A stretch of 64,000 bases of DNA from Oceanospirillaceae bacterium. Lineage in GTDB: Bacteria; Pseudomonadota; Gammaproteobacteria; Pseudomonadales; Oceanobacteraceae. A program made the translations under genes and the position numbers. The DNA lies in the NCBI GenBank assembly GCA_002724925.1, contig PBQA01000013.1, forward strand, positions 620,001 to 684,000, given 5' to 3'. This document shows, piece after piece, positions 1 through 11,530 of the stretch. The notes below the pieces were generated by a model that saw nothing but the letters and a program-made list of their open reading frames with translations, searched no databases and was not told where the DNA came from. Numbering within the stretch: the stretch's first letter is position 1; every line of letters starts with the position of its first letter.

Positions 1-33
1 TGACAGGGCCGTGTTTTCACAGGAGAAATAATA

Positions 34-1998
<1,965 letters not shown>

Positions 1999-2016
1999 GG
2001 TCGGCCTGAAAGGAAT

Positions 2017-2040
2017 ACCGGACAAACTGTCCGGTTTTCT
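2017..2040 (+). terminator. Rho-independent terminator after acs
   Basis: An 8-bp perfect stem (ACCGGACA, loop AAC, TGTCCGGT) is followed by TTTCT, 19 bases after the acs stop codon. It should separate acs from the downstream response regulator gene. Confidence 0.8.
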
Positions 2041-2083
2041 GTATCTGGCCCATAATAAAAATAAATCTTTGCCGGAGTTAGCT

Positions 2084-2767
2084 ATGCAACTAGCGCAAAA
2101 GATCATTGTTGCAGATGATCATCCTCTGTTCCGTACTGCGTTACAGCAGGCTGTCAGCCAGATAGCACCAGATGCTGAGATCGTTCAGGCTGAGTCCTTG
2201 CCCGAGCTTCAGACCGTGGTTGAAGGCCATACAGACACAGATCTGATTCTTCTGGACCTCAATATGCCTGGGGCTCACGGTTATTCGGGTCTGGTATTCC
2301 TTCGTTCTCATTACCCTGAGATACCGGTGATGGTTGTGTCTGCCTGTGAAGACCCTGCCGTTATGTGTCAGGCGATTGATCACGAAGCATCGGGGTACAT
2401 CGCTAAGTCTTCGTCGCTGGAAGAGATCTCTGCTGCTATAGGTGAGGTGCTCAAAGGGGATATTTATCTACCCAAGCAAGCCCGGCAGCATCAGCATGCA
2501 CCAGACACAGTATCTATGGATCTGGCGCAAAAACTGGCGAGCCTGACACCCCAGCAGTTCAGGGTACTGACAATGATGTCGGAAGGTATGTTGAATAAGC
2601 AGATCGCTTACGACCTGGAAGTCAGTGAAGCGACGATTAAGGCGCACGTCACGGCAATATTCCGCAAGCTGGGCGTACGCACCCGGACTCAGGCGGTGAT
2701 TGCTGTACAGACGCTCGACATAGAACGTAATGACCTGGCATCAGATCCGGTTGGTGAGGCCGAGTAA
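2084..2767 (+). CDS. crbR: LuxR/NarL-family response regulator, CrbR/ErdR-like
   Basis: Cytoplasmic response regulator of 227 residues: an N-terminal receiver domain (paired Asp at residues 11-12, probable phosphoacceptor D58 in LLDLNMPG) and a C-terminal LuxR-type helix-turn-helix (VSEATIKAHVTAIFRKLGVRT). I chose the ATG at 2084 because GCCGGAG lies just upstream; an in-frame TTG at 2069 is less likely. The gene lies between acs and a convergent hybrid kinase with an SLC5 domain. This matches the CrbR/CrbS (ErdR/MxtR) systems that control acs and acetate permease genes in Vibrio and Pseudomonas. The family call is firm; the target genes are inferred from context. Confidence 0.9.
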   Translation: MQLAQKIIVADDHPLFRTALQQAVSQIAPDAEIVQAESLPELQTVVEGHTDTDLILLDLNMPGAHGYSGLVFLRSHYPEIPVMVVSACEDPAVMCQAIDHEASGYIAKSSSLEEISAAIGEVLKGDIYLPKQARQHQHAPDTVSMDLAQKLASLTPQQFRVLTMMSEGMLNKQIAYDLEVSEATIKAHVTAIFRKLGVRTRTQAVIAVQTLDIERNDLASDPVGEAE

Positions 2768-2790
2768 GGCCTCTATGTCTGTCTGCCGTA

Positions 2791-5700
2791 TCAGTGTTTG
2801 GCAATACGGCGCATCAATGCCCTGAGGGATGCCGGTCTTACAGGCTTACCGAGGAATTGATAACCATCCTGTTTCGCTTTTTCAGCCACTTGTGAGCGCG
2901 GGTCTGCAGTAATCAGAATGCCCGGAATTTCAATATCACCAAACTTTTCCCGCAGTCGCGACATCACATCCAGCCCCGTAACATCGCCGTCCAGTTGAAA
3001 ATCAGCCAGCATGATGTCGGGTTTAAATGGGATATCTTCCGCATCAATTTCATTCTGGGCTGCGAAAATGTCGCAGCCCCAGCTTGAGAGCAGGGCTTTC
3101 ATGCCTTCCAGGACTTCCGGATCATTATCGATACAGAAGGCCTTCAGATGCGCGAAGCTGGCAGCCTGCGGCGTGGTATGAACTGCTATCGCCTCTTCAG
3201 CCTGAGCTGCGGTTAAGGGCAGAGTAATAGCGAAACAGGTTCCTGCTCCTGGCTTAGATTTTACCTGAATCGGATGATCCATCCGCTTTGCCATGCGCTC
3301 AACAATCGCAAGCCCGAGTCCCAGCCCTTTACTGTCTTGCGGTGTGTTATTGAGACGGCGGAACTCACGGAATATTTCTTCTATTTTATCATCCGGTATT
3401 CCAGGGCCTGTATCCCAGACTTCTAACCTGAGGGTGTCACCACGAAAGCGACAGCCAACCAGAATACCGCCACTTTCGGTGTAACGGACAGCGTTACTGA
3501 TAAAGTTCTGAATGATCCTGCGTAGCCAGTGAGCATCACTTATTACCCAGGCAGTGGTATAGCGGACGGTTAATTTGATACCACGCTCCTGCGCGAGCGC
3601 ACCGAACTCGTCGCGAAGCGGTTTAAGAATCCTCTCCAACGACACAGGCATAGGTTTCGGTTCCATATTACCGGAGTCAAGCTTGGATATTTCGACAAGA
3701 TGCGAGAGTACTTCCTCTGCAGATTGCAAAGACCCTTCAAGGTGCTGCAATAGTTCACTTTGTTTTTCTGAAAGAGATTGTTGGGCCAGAGTAGAGGCAA
3801 ACAACTTAGCCGCATTCAGCGGCTGCATAAGATCATGGCCCGTAGCTGCAAGGAAGCGTGTTTTACTCTGATTGGCTTCAATCAGCTGTGCAGCGAGTTC
3901 ATCCAGTTCTTCGGAGCGTTTTTCTACCCGACGTTCAAGGCTGATGTTCGCCTCTTTGAGAGCACGCTCCGCTTGCCTGTGAACGGTAATATCTGTAAAG
4001 CTCGTTACGAAGCCTCCGTCCGGCATTGGATGGCCTTGCATGGAAACGACGACACCGTTCGGTAGTTGTCGTTCAAACTCGTGCGCGGATCCTGTTCTCA
4101 GGAATTGCATGCGGCGTTGCACTTGTTCTTCGACTTCGCCTTCGCCACAGAAGCCACGCATGGCGTTGTAAGCAATGACGTCTTCTATAGCTTTACCTAC
4201 GTGTATGAAGCCACTGGGGTATTCAAAGAGCTCGGAGTAACGGTTATTCCAGGCGACGAGCTTGAGGTCGCGGTCAATAACGCTGACACCTTGTCGAATA
4301 TTTTCCAGCGCTGCCTGGAGTTGTTCCCGGCTCATGGCAAAGGCGTTAGATGCTTCGCTGGCGAGAAGAGTAAGATCCTTGAGCTGGATCTGCTCGCCGC
4401 CCAATAAAGTAGAAAAAATCAATCGTGCAGAAGATGACCCTACGACAGAGCCGAGCAGCTCTTCAGCATCATGTAAGAGTTCATTTGAAGCGGCGGCATG
4501 GTCGTACTGAAGGCCGTGCGTTCCCTGATAAACGTGGAAGAAGCTATCAGATTTTTCCTGGCCAAGAATACGTTCCAGAACGACCCTGACATCGTCGACC
4601 TTGCAGTCCAGGCTGCTTTTCGGGCGTCGCTCCGGTGCTGCACGCATACTGGTGAACTCGTTCGCCAACATACGCTCTCTTACAGGAGCTGTAGAGACCA
4701 CAGAAAATACAATATATAGCGTGATGTTAACCATCAGGCTGACAATGACAGCGAAGCTGAAATCGTCCATATCGAAACCCAGCAGGGCGTATGGTATGAG
4801 CACATCGACGCTGTCTGCGCCCAACTGTTGGCTGACAACGGGCCAGAACAGCTGCTGAAACCAGATAAATATGCCACCGAGAATACCCGCAATGGCCCCC
4901 TGACGATTACCGCCTTGCCAAAGTAATCCGCCAAACAGCGCGGGCGCGAACTGAGCGATGGCAGCGAACGACAGAAGACCGATCGCTGCCAGAGACTCCA
5001 GCCCTCCGGCGAAGCGGTAAAAGACATATGAACTCAACAGAAGCAGACCAATAACAAGACGACGGACTGTCAGAACCAGCTGGTGAACAGATTCCAGCTG
5101 CTGTCCGTCACGTTGCTGACGGCGGAAAATAACAGGCAGCACGACTTCATTTGAAATCATGGTGCTGACCGCAATGGTTGCGACAATGATCATACCCGTG
5201 GCAGCACTGGCGCCACCGATGAAGGCAAACATGGCTAACGCGTCTGCCCCCATGGTCAATGGCAGGCTGACAACGTATGAGTCGGGCGAGAAGCCAAGGT
5301 CCTTCATAAACAGATGGCCGGAGAGTGCCAGTGGCGCAACAAATAACAACATGAGTGCCAGGTAGAGAGGAAACATCCATCGTGCCGACTGGATGTGGCC
5401 TGTGGACTCGTTCTCGATTACTCCTACCTGAAACTGTCGCGGTAAACAAAGAATGGCGATGCCGGCAAGCAAAGTCTGGAGCATAAAGGAGACAGAGATG
5501 AAACTGCTGTTAAACAGCGGATGGTTAGGGTCCGTTTCTCGGGCAATACGCACCACATCGCCTGGCGTATCATAAAGTGAATAAATCGCCCAGAGGCCGA
5601 CCGTCACCATGGCGACGAGCTTTACGACAGATTCAAATGCGACAGCCAGTATCATGCCGGGGTGTTGCTCGCTGGCATCAATATCCCGGGTGCCAAACAT

Positions 5701-6231
5701 GACGACAAAAAGTGCCATCAGCAGAGTGATATAAAAAGCCGTGTCTTGAAATATCAGTTCGGGAATAGGGTGGCTGAACCCTAGCGGCTGGGTCAGTAAC
5801 TCGTAGGTCGTCGAAATGGCTTTTAATTGCAGCGCGACATACGGAATCACCCCAACAACTGCAACCACTGTGACCAGAATGGCCAGTGAATGGTCTTTAC
5901 CATATCGGGTGGCAATAAAATCGGCGATAGACGTCAGGCGCTTCTCTTTGGTGATACGGATAATGCGTTCGAGGAGTGGCCATAACAGCAACAGAAATAT
6001 AATCGGGCCGACATATATCGCCATAAACAGCCAGCCACTGCTGGCGGCCTGACCGACCGCACCGTAAAACGTCCAGGACGTGCAGTAGACTGCGAGTGAA
6101 AGGCTGTACACCAGTGGGCGGTTATGGACGGGGTTACCTGAAATCGCACGCTTGTCGCCGTACCAGGCAACTGCGAAGAGAATGGCGATATAAGCTAGTG
6201 AAAGAAGCAGTAGATGCCAGTCAGGAATCAT
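2791..6231 (-). CDS. crbS: SLC5-domain hybrid sensor histidine kinase, CrbS/MxtR-like
   Basis: Inner-membrane hybrid kinase of 1146 residues. Residues 1 to about 500 are a multi-helix sodium:solute-symporter (SLC5) domain. A linker, a PAS-like domain (about 630-750) and a short coiled coil follow. Next come HisKA with phospho-acceptor H799 (GHDLMQPLN), a HATPase domain (DTGPGIPDD, GLGLGLAIV) and a C-terminal receiver with D1077 (MLADFQLDG). The family couples a transporter-like sensor to phosphorelay and activates acetate metabolism genes through the LuxR-type partner encoded convergently at 2084-2767. Whether the SLC5 domain still transports solute cannot be told from sequence. Domain order agrees with CrbS/MxtR and differs from CbrA by the terminal receiver. 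Confidence 0.92.
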   Translation of the reverse strand: MIPDWHLLLLSLAYIAILFAVAWYGDKRAISGNPVHNRPLVYSLSLAVYCTSWTFYGAVGQAASSGWLFMAIYVGPIIFLLLLWPLLERIIRITKEKRLTSIADFIATRYGKDHSLAILVTVVAVVGVIPYVALQLKAISTTYELLTQPLGFSHPIPELIFQDTAFYITLLMALFVVMFGTRDIDASEQHPGMILAVAFESVVKLVAMVTVGLWAIYSLYDTPGDVVRIARETDPNHPLFNSSFISVSFMLQTLLAGIAILCLPRQFQVGVIENESTGHIQSARWMFPLYLALMLLFVAPLALSGHLFMKDLGFSPDSYVVSLPLTMGADALAMFAFIGGASAATGMIIVATIAVSTMISNEVVLPVIFRRQQRDGQQLESVHQLVLTVRRLVIGLLLLSSYVFYRFAGGLESLAAIGLLSFAAIAQFAPALFGGLLWQGGNRQGAIAGILGGIFIWFQQLFWPVVSQQLGADSVDVLIPYALLGFDMDDFSFAVIVSLMVNITLYIVFSVVSTAPVRERMLANEFTSMRAAPERRPKSSLDCKVDDVRVVLERILGQEKSDSFFHVYQGTHGLQYDHAAASNELLHDAEELLGSVVGSSSARLIFSTLLGGEQIQLKDLTLLASEASNAFAMSREQLQAALENIRQGVSVIDRDLKLVAWNNRYSELFEYPSGFIHVGKAIEDVIAYNAMRGFCGEGEVEEQVQRRMQFLRTGSAHEFERQLPNGVVVSMQGHPMPDGGFVTSFTDITVHRQAERALKEANISLERRVEKRSEELDELAAQLIEANQSKTRFLAATGHDLMQPLNAAKLFASTLAQQSLSEKQSELLQHLEGSLQSAEEVLSHLVEISKLDSGNMEPKPMPVSLERILKPLRDEFGALAQERGIKLTVRYTTAWVISDAHWLRRIIQNFISNAVRYTESGGILVGCRFRGDTLRLEVWDTGPGIPDDKIEEIFREFRRLNNTPQDSKGLGLGLAIVERMAKRMDHPIQVKSKPGAGTCFAITLPLTAAQAEEAIAVHTTPQAASFAHLKAFCIDNDPEVLEGMKALLSSWGCDIFAAQNEIDAEDIPFKPDIMLADFQLDGDVTGLDVMSRLREKFGDIEIPGILITADPRSQVAEKAKQDGYQFLGKPVRPASLRALMRRIAKH

Positions 6232-6404
6232 ACATTTTTCCGGTTATTTTCTTTCAGCCTAACACTATTTTCATCAGATGCATCTTCAATTATTGGGCCA
6301 GAACGCAGCGATATGATAGAGCTTTTCACTTCTACTATGGTAGGGCAGAGAAAAGCCAGCTCAGGCGGTAAACTGATAGTCCAGTATTTGCCCGGGACCG
6401 GCCA

Positions 6405-6749
6405 ATGCCCTCGCATCTCAACTTCAGTCAAAACTCGAACGCCAAAGAGTATCGTGCGAAGCTTCTGATACATCCAGAGTATCAGCGATTGCGGGTCCGT
6501 ATCCGGCAGTATCGTGCAAGTGTCGCCGTCGTGTTGCTTACCTGTTACCTGAGTTTTCTTTTTGTCTTTGTCTCTTTCCCTCAGGTACTGTTGCAGCCGG
6601 TCAGTGCACAGAATCCGACTCCTTGGCTCATTCCTGCAGCCATCATGCTTATCCTGTTTCAGTTCCTGGTGACTGGCGTTTACGTCAAACAAATGAACAC
6701 TGTATTTGATGATGAGCTCGAACGGATCAGGCAGGACGTCGAGGTTTAA
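6405..6749 (+). CDS. DUF485 membrane protein, YjcH-like
   Basis: Small inner-membrane protein of 114 residues with a cytoplasmic N-terminus and two hydrophobic helices (about residues 38-60 and 72-95), ending in a charged tail. DUF485 proteins are encoded directly before ActP-type acetate permeases (yjcH-actP in Escherichia coli) and are thought to be accessory subunits. Here the TAA stop overlaps the ATG of the downstream symporter by one base, indicating coupled translation. It is divergent from the crbS gene with about 170 bp between them, a probable control region. Function beyond the permease association is unknown. Confidence 0.85.
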   Translation: MPSHLNFSQNSNAKEYRAKLLIHPEYQRLRVRIRQYRASVAVVLLTCYLSFLFVFVSFPQVLLQPVSAQNPTPWLIPAAIMLILFQFLVTGVYVKQMNTVFDDELERIRQDVEV

Positions 6750-8230
6750 TGCTGATGAGTAATACGGCACTGTATTTTGTCCTGACTGCACTTCCTTTAA
6801 TGATTCTGATGATCTGGAGTGCTAATCGGATTCGCACCGCCGCTGAATTCTACGCCGCAGGTCGCGAGTATGGCGGTCTGAGGAACGGACTCGCTATTAC
6901 AGGAGATTATCTGTCAGCAGCATCATTACTGGGCATTACTGGTCTGATACTGTTTTCTGGTTACAGTGGACTTCTCTATGCCGTCGGATTTTTTTCTGGT
7001 TGGCCGATAATTCTGATTTTGCTTGCAGATAAACTGAGAACAATCGGACATTTTACTCTGGCTGATGTTCTTAAAAGTAGATTTTCAGACCCTCGTATTG
7101 TGCTTGTCGCTACCCTGGGGTATTTCCCTGTCGTAGTGATTTATCTCTCTGCCCAGCTCGTTGCCATGACCTGGCTACTCAATTATATTTTTGGTGTGAA
7201 GTATGAAATCGTTCTGGCCGGCCTTACAGGTGTGGCACTAGTCACGGCGCTGACAGGGAGAATGATATTTTCATCACGCGCACAGATGATTAAGGCAGGG
7301 CTGGTCATGACCCTGATGCTTTCTATGACTCTACTTGCCTTTGATAGGGCAAGTTCCAGCCTTTCTGAGTTATTCAGTATTGATATATGGTTTGCCAGTA
7401 ATCCGCCGGTAAACGGCGCTGTTAGTGAGGACTCACCATTAGCCTTGTTCAGTCTTGGTATTGCTTTGATTCTCGGGCCGGTGGGACTGCCGCATGTCAT
7501 GAGTCGTTTTTTTTCCGTCGCAGATGAGCGGCGAGCACGTATGTCGGTATTCTATGCCACAGGGATGATCGGAATATTTTATATACTGATTATCCTCCTA
7601 GGATTCCTTACAGTGCACCTTCTCGGACAACCAGAAGCGTCAGTAACAGCAGCAGGCAGTAATCTGGTATTAGTCAGGTTGGCTGAACTTATCGGCGGAG
7701 AGTTTCTCGCTGCTGTGCTTGTGGCGATTCTTGTGGTCGTATTATTTTCGGTTATGACCTCTTTAATTCTTACTGGTAGCTCTGCGTTTTCTCATGACTG
7801 GTATGCCAGAACCGTGATTGGCGGTAGTAAGCGATGGAATGAGCGTCATTTGCACAGGCTGGCATCAAGCGTGACAGTCGTCTTCGCAGCTTCTTTGGCG
7901 TTACTCTGGCAAACGGAAAATGTCGCTAATCTCGTAGGCTTAGCATTTGCATTTTCAGCCAGTGTGAACGTGCCCTTGTTGTTGGGGGCACTGTATTGTG
8001 ACCGGCTCACTTCAGCTGGAGCCTTGTCTGGAGGTCTCGCAGGCTTGTCAGCAACCCTGATCGCAGTCATTACCGGCCCTCTGATCTGGGGCAATCTTTC
8101 AGGAAGTGGAGAATCTTTTTTCTCCTGGCGTCACCCCGCACTATTTTCTTTGAGTGTGGCGGTGTTGGTCATGTGGTTTGTATCCCGTTGGTACCACCCG
8201 TCACGTAGGGAAGGAGACAGTGACAAATGA
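6749..8230 (+). CDS. sodium:solute symporter, ActP-like acetate permease
   Basis: Inner-membrane SLC5-family permease of 493 residues with about 13 hydrophobic helices. It shows the family signatures YAAGREYGGLRNGLAITGDY near residue 33 and GPVGLPHVMSRFF near residue 240, both typical of the ActP branch for acetate and related monocarboxylates. The preceding DUF485 gene and the nearby acs and CrbS/CrbR genes support acetate as substrate (inference). An in-frame ATG two codons downstream is an alternative start. The stop overlaps the next gene by four bases (ATGA). It is shorter than E. coli ActP (about 549 residues) and lacks an obvious cleaved leader. Confidence 0.88.
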   Translation: MLMSNTALYFVLTALPLMILMIWSANRIRTAAEFYAAGREYGGLRNGLAITGDYLSAASLLGITGLILFSGYSGLLYAVGFFSGWPIILILLADKLRTIGHFTLADVLKSRFSDPRIVLVATLGYFPVVVIYLSAQLVAMTWLLNYIFGVKYEIVLAGLTGVALVTALTGRMIFSSRAQMIKAGLVMTLMLSMTLLAFDRASSSLSELFSIDIWFASNPPVNGAVSEDSPLALFSLGIALILGPVGLPHVMSRFFSVADERRARMSVFYATGMIGIFYILIILLGFLTVHLLGQPEASVTAAGSNLVLVRLAELIGGEFLAAVLVAILVVVLFSVMTSLILTGSSAFSHDWYARTVIGGSKRWNERHLHRLASSVTVVFAASLALLWQTENVANLVGLAFAFSASVNVPLLLGALYCDRLTSAGALSGGLAGLSATLIAVITGPLIWGNLSGSGESFFSWRHPALFSLSVAVLVMWFVSRWYHPSRREGDSDK

Positions 8231-10023
8231 GCTTGCAGATTAATCTTGATCAGCCTCCTTTTAGCTTTCTTGGTGAAAAAGAGCTGGCGTGGCTTAAAAG
8301 TCGACTGGACCTTGTTTTTTTTCCTGCTGGTGAAGTGATTCTTGATGTGGGGCAGGCGTCACCGGGTATCTATATTCTGTATAAGGGCGTTGTTGAAGAA
8401 ACCGGAAGCGATGGCCAAGTGTTTACGCAATACGGCACCGAAGACATGTTTGATGTACGAGCGGTATTGGAAAGTAGCTGCAAGCACAGATTTACGGCCA
8501 TAGAAGAAACTCTGTGTTATCTCCTGAAAGCAAAGGATTTTATTCAGCTTCTGAATAGCTCAGATGACTTCTCTGTCTATTTCAGAACAGATCTGGGCAC
8601 ACAACAATCTCTGGTGGAGCAGCGAGGCGGAGAGGTTTCCGAATTTATTCTGGCGCAGGTTGATAGCGACACTATGCGCACGCCTGTGTACGTTACCGGC
8701 CAGACGACTCTGGTTCGAACGGCCGGGATGATGCGAGATGAAAAGCACGATGCGTTATTGGTTCGTGACGGTGATCGGCGTGGAATAGTGACAGGCTCTG
8801 ATCTGCTGCACGCTGTACTCAATGACTCTCTTCCAAAAGACACGCGTGTCGCCGATGTCGCCTGCTTTGACCTGGTCACGGTGGAGGAGGGGGAGTACCT
8901 CTTCAATGCGTTGCTTAAAATGACGCAGCATCAGATTGAACGCGTTGTTGTTACCAGAAATCAGGAAATTGTCGGCGTACTGGAACTGATGGATATGCTC
9001 AGTACATTTTCGACGCACTCTCATATTGTGGCCATGCGGATTGAACAGGCCCGCTCACTGGAGGATTTGATTGTCGCAGCCGGACGTCTGGAGAATCTTA
9101 TAGCTAACCTGTCAGGTCAGGGTGTCAAAGTGATGGCAATTATGTCACTGATCACGACGCTAAATCGTCGACTTATCCGAAAAGCTTTCGAGTTACTTGT
9201 ACCTGAAAAACTGAATTCTCAGGTTTGTCTTCTGGTGCTGGGTAGCGAGGGCCGGGGTGAGCAGATTCTGAAAACAGATCAGGACAATGCCATCATCATT
9301 CGTGATGATCATGTCAAAGATGCGCTGATGCCATCGCTGCAGAAGCTTCATCAGGTGTTGCTTGATTTCGGTTATCCGCGTTGCCCGGGCGGGGTCATGT
9401 TCATTAACGATGCCTGGATTCACACGGCGGGAGACTGGCGGGCACGTGTTGGTAAATGGCTGAATAACTCATCCCCCGAAGCCATGATGAATATGGCCAT
9501 ACTGATGGATGCTGAACCTGTTGCAGGAAACAAAGAACTCTTTGACGAAGTTCGCAGTGCCTGGCATCAGGAATCATTGAGATCCAGTATTGCCTCCTCC
9601 TGGTTTGCCCGACCGGCGTTACAGTTTGAAACACCGCTCACCCTGCTGGGGAATATCCGCGAAGATCATGGTGCTATTGATATTAAAAAAGGAGGAATCT
9701 TTCCTCTGGTTCACGGCGTCCGCGCTCTGGCATTCGAGCATGGGCTTTATGAAACGAATACATTTGACCGTATTGATCGCCTCTCGGAGCAGGAAGTGCT
9801 GAGCCCGGATGTCGCGCAGGGACTTAAAGACTCTCTTGTACTCTTCCTCAGAATCCGACTGCGTCACCAACTTGAGAAAGCGGAAAAGAACCCCGGGCTG
9901 ACACAGCAGCTGAAAGTGTCTGAGTTACGCAGTGTTGACCGATCGTTATTACGTCATGGGTTGCATCGAGTGAAGAAGTTCAAACAATGGCTGATCAGCC
10001 ACTACCATCTGGAGAACCTGTGA
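8227..10023 (+). CDS. cNMP-binding/CBS/DUF294 nucleotidyltransferase-like protein
   Basis: Soluble protein of 598 residues. It has an N-terminal cyclic-nucleotide-binding fold (about 10-125) and two CBS repeats (about 150-260). A DUF294 putative nucleotidyltransferase domain follows, with GSEGRGEQILKTDQDNA starting at residue 339, and a helical DUF294 C-terminal domain (about 440-590). The GS-R-E-TDxDxA pattern resembles GlnD/GlnE-type nucleotidyltransferases, so it may modify a protein in response to nucleotide or adenylate signals. The substrate is unknown. It overlaps the permease gene by ATGA and the exonuclease gene by 37 bp, so it probably belongs to the same transcript. This trio recurs beside acetate permeases in gammaproteobacteria (family knowledge). 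Confidence 0.85.
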   Translation: MSLQINLDQPPFSFLGEKELAWLKSRLDLVFFPAGEVILDVGQASPGIYILYKGVVEETGSDGQVFTQYGTEDMFDVRAVLESSCKHRFTAIEETLCYLLKAKDFIQLLNSSDDFSVYFRTDLGTQQSLVEQRGGEVSEFILAQVDSDTMRTPVYVTGQTTLVRTAGMMRDEKHDALLVRDGDRRGIVTGSDLLHAVLNDSLPKDTRVADVACFDLVTVEEGEYLFNALLKMTQHQIERVVVTRNQEIVGVLELMDMLSTFSTHSHIVAMRIEQARSLEDLIVAAGRLENLIANLSGQGVKVMAIMSLITTLNRRLIRKAFELLVPEKLNSQVCLLVLGSEGRGEQILKTDQDNAIIIRDDHVKDALMPSLQKLHQVLLDFGYPRCPGGVMFINDAWIHTAGDWRARVGKWLNNSSPEAMMNMAILMDAEPVAGNKELFDEVRSAWHQESLRSSIASSWFARPALQFETPLTLLGNIREDHGAIDIKKGGIFPLVHGVRALAFEHGLYETNTFDRIDRLSEQEVLSPDVAQGLKDSLVLFLRIRLRHQLEKAEKNPGLTQQLKVSELRSVDRSLLRHGLHRVKKFKQWLISHYHLENL

Positions 10024-10637
10024 GGTTACCTCTTTGGCTTCGTCGTCGACTCCCGGGCTATCGTCCTCCTCCGGAACGTTGGGCGCATATGGAGCTGCCT
10101 TACACCGGTGACGATGTTGTTGTGGTCGATTGCGAAACCAGCGAATTCGACAAAAAGAAGGGGCAGTTATTAAGCCTCGCTGCGGTGGTGGTCAGTGGCC
10201 GCTCAATCGAGCTATCTTCGGCGCTGGACCTGACCGTTCGTTCTGATGCCATTACCCATCCAGACGCTGTCAGGGTTCACTATCTCAGGCAAGAAGACCG
10301 CATACATGGTGTTGCGACCGCAGATGCCATACAGCAGTTCCTCGATTTTGTTGGCAACCGTCCGATCTGTGGTTTCTACATTGAATATGACAGAGCGATC
10401 CTGAACCGCCACATCCGGGAACTTTACGGATTTGAATTACCCAATCGGTTTATTGAAGTATCTGAGATCTATGTCCGGCAGAAACGTCGCTATATCCCCG
10501 AGGTGAACCTTGATCTCACATTTGAAGGCTTGGCACGAGATCTGAACGTTCCTGTGATTGATCGCCACACAGCGCTTGGCGATGTGGTATCCACCGCGCT
10601 TATGTTTATCAAACTGCAGCGACACTCTGCTTCCTGA
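9987..10637 (+). CDS. 3'-5' exonuclease, DEDDh (DnaQ-like) family
   Basis: DnaQ-like exonuclease of 216 residues. The catalytic set is visible: D48 and E50 in VVDCETSEFD, D135 in IEYDRAIL, and H194/D199 in DRHTALGD, defining the DEDDh class. An N-terminal arginine/proline-rich stretch precedes the nuclease fold. The ATG at 9987 lies inside the end of the DUF294 gene, giving a 37-bp overlap and suggesting translational coupling. It is the last gene of the permease operon. Whether the substrate is DNA, RNA or a dinucleotide is not evident; the constant pairing with DUF294 proteins hints at a joint nucleotide-related role. Confidence 0.85.
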   Translation: MADQPLPSGEPVRLPLWLRRRLPGYRPPPERWAHMELPYTGDDVVVVDCETSEFDKKKGQLLSLAAVVVSGRSIELSSALDLTVRSDAITHPDAVRVHYLRQEDRIHGVATADAIQQFLDFVGNRPICGFYIEYDRAILNRHIRELYGFELPNRFIEVSEIYVRQKRRYIPEVNLDLTFEGLARDLNVPVIDRHTALGDVVSTALMFIKLQRHSAS

Positions 10638-10833
10638 TGGCTCGAAAAGAGAGCCTCTGATGCCCGCTTTACCCTCGCTCGTTCCAATTCAGACTTTGCG
10701 GGAAAGGCACTTCTTGACTACGTTTAATATATAGCGATGGGCAAACCAACGACGAGTCGCGAGTGCGCCGTTCATCGAATTGGAAACCGTTAACTGTCAG
10801 CGTATTGACTGTAACTTAGGAGCATGGCGTCGT

Positions 10834-11526
10834 ATGAATGACAAACTGGGGGGCTTTTTCGTTCGGGCACTCGTTCTTTCTTTCTGTCTTCTTTTCGCCT
10901 TTCGGCTCTCTGCTCAGGAATATCGGATAAAGATCACAGATATGGCGGGGCAGCCGATGGGAAATGCCGTGGTCTCTGTACGCACTGACAGTCCGACTGA
11001 AGTAGCACCGACGATCGCTCTGATGGATCAGGTTGAGCGTAAATTTGCTCCCCGTGTGCTCTCGGTCAATCAAAGCGATCTGGTTTCCTTCCCCAACAGC
11101 GATAACATCCGCCATCATGTTTATTCGTTTTCTGCTCCGAAGGTATTCGAAATCAAACTGTACGCAGATGTCCCTGAGGCTCCGATCGAATTCGGTGAGC
11201 CGGGCATTGTTGTGCTCGGATGCAATATCCACGATGACATGATTGGCTATATCTACGTAACACCGACTGGTTTCAGTTCGGGTGTTACCGGTCGAAATGG
11301 CGAAGCACTGATCCGGGCTGAGGGAAAAATAGAAGAATTGCGTATCTGGCATGAGCGCTTGTCGGCAGTCGAAACCGACCAGATAACGCTGACGGCACAA
11401 GGCCTGCAGAATTATCAGAGTGGTGATTCAGACTACTTGATTGCTATTAACCCTGAGCTCCCTCCTGTCGAGACCAAAGCTAGTTGGCATAACCACGGCG
11501 GTTTTGGCAATGGGATGAGAAGGTAG
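10834..11526 (+). CDS. periplasmic cupredoxin-like protein (methylamine utilization type)
   Basis: Exported protein of 230 residues. The start at 10834 is preceded by TAGGAG and gives a clean Sec signal peptide ending near LSAQ. The mature part has a beta-sandwich fold with possible type-1 copper ligands: histidines at 94-95 (IRHHVYSFS), then C130, H133 and M136 in GCNIHDDM. Similar proteins are annotated as methylamine utilization or plastocyanin-like. No methylamine dehydrogenase genes are present here, so that label should not be read as a function. It is the first gene of a tight four-gene operon with an EAL protein, DUF3034 and an exported globin, suggesting periplasmic redox or gas sensing (inference). 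Confidence 0.78.
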   Translation: MNDKLGGFFVRALVLSFCLLFAFRLSAQEYRIKITDMAGQPMGNAVVSVRTDSPTEVAPTIALMDQVERKFAPRVLSVNQSDLVSFPNSDNIRHHVYSFSAPKVFEIKLYADVPEAPIEFGEPGIVVLGCNIHDDMIGYIYVTPTGFSSGVTGRNGEALIRAEGKIEELRIWHERLSAVETDQITLTAQGLQNYQSGDSDYLIAINPELPPVETKASWHNHGGFGNGMRR

Positions 11527-11530
11527 ATCC

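Noticed and set aside
6228-6791. 187-codon minus-strand frame over the DUF485 gene and the crbS upstream region
   Set aside because: Opposes a DUF485 gene with family-typical features and itself shows no domain.
10834-11526. Annotation as part of a methylamine oxidation pathway
   Set aside because: No methylamine dehydrogenase, amicyanin or mau genes accompany it; only the cupredoxin-like fold is supported.
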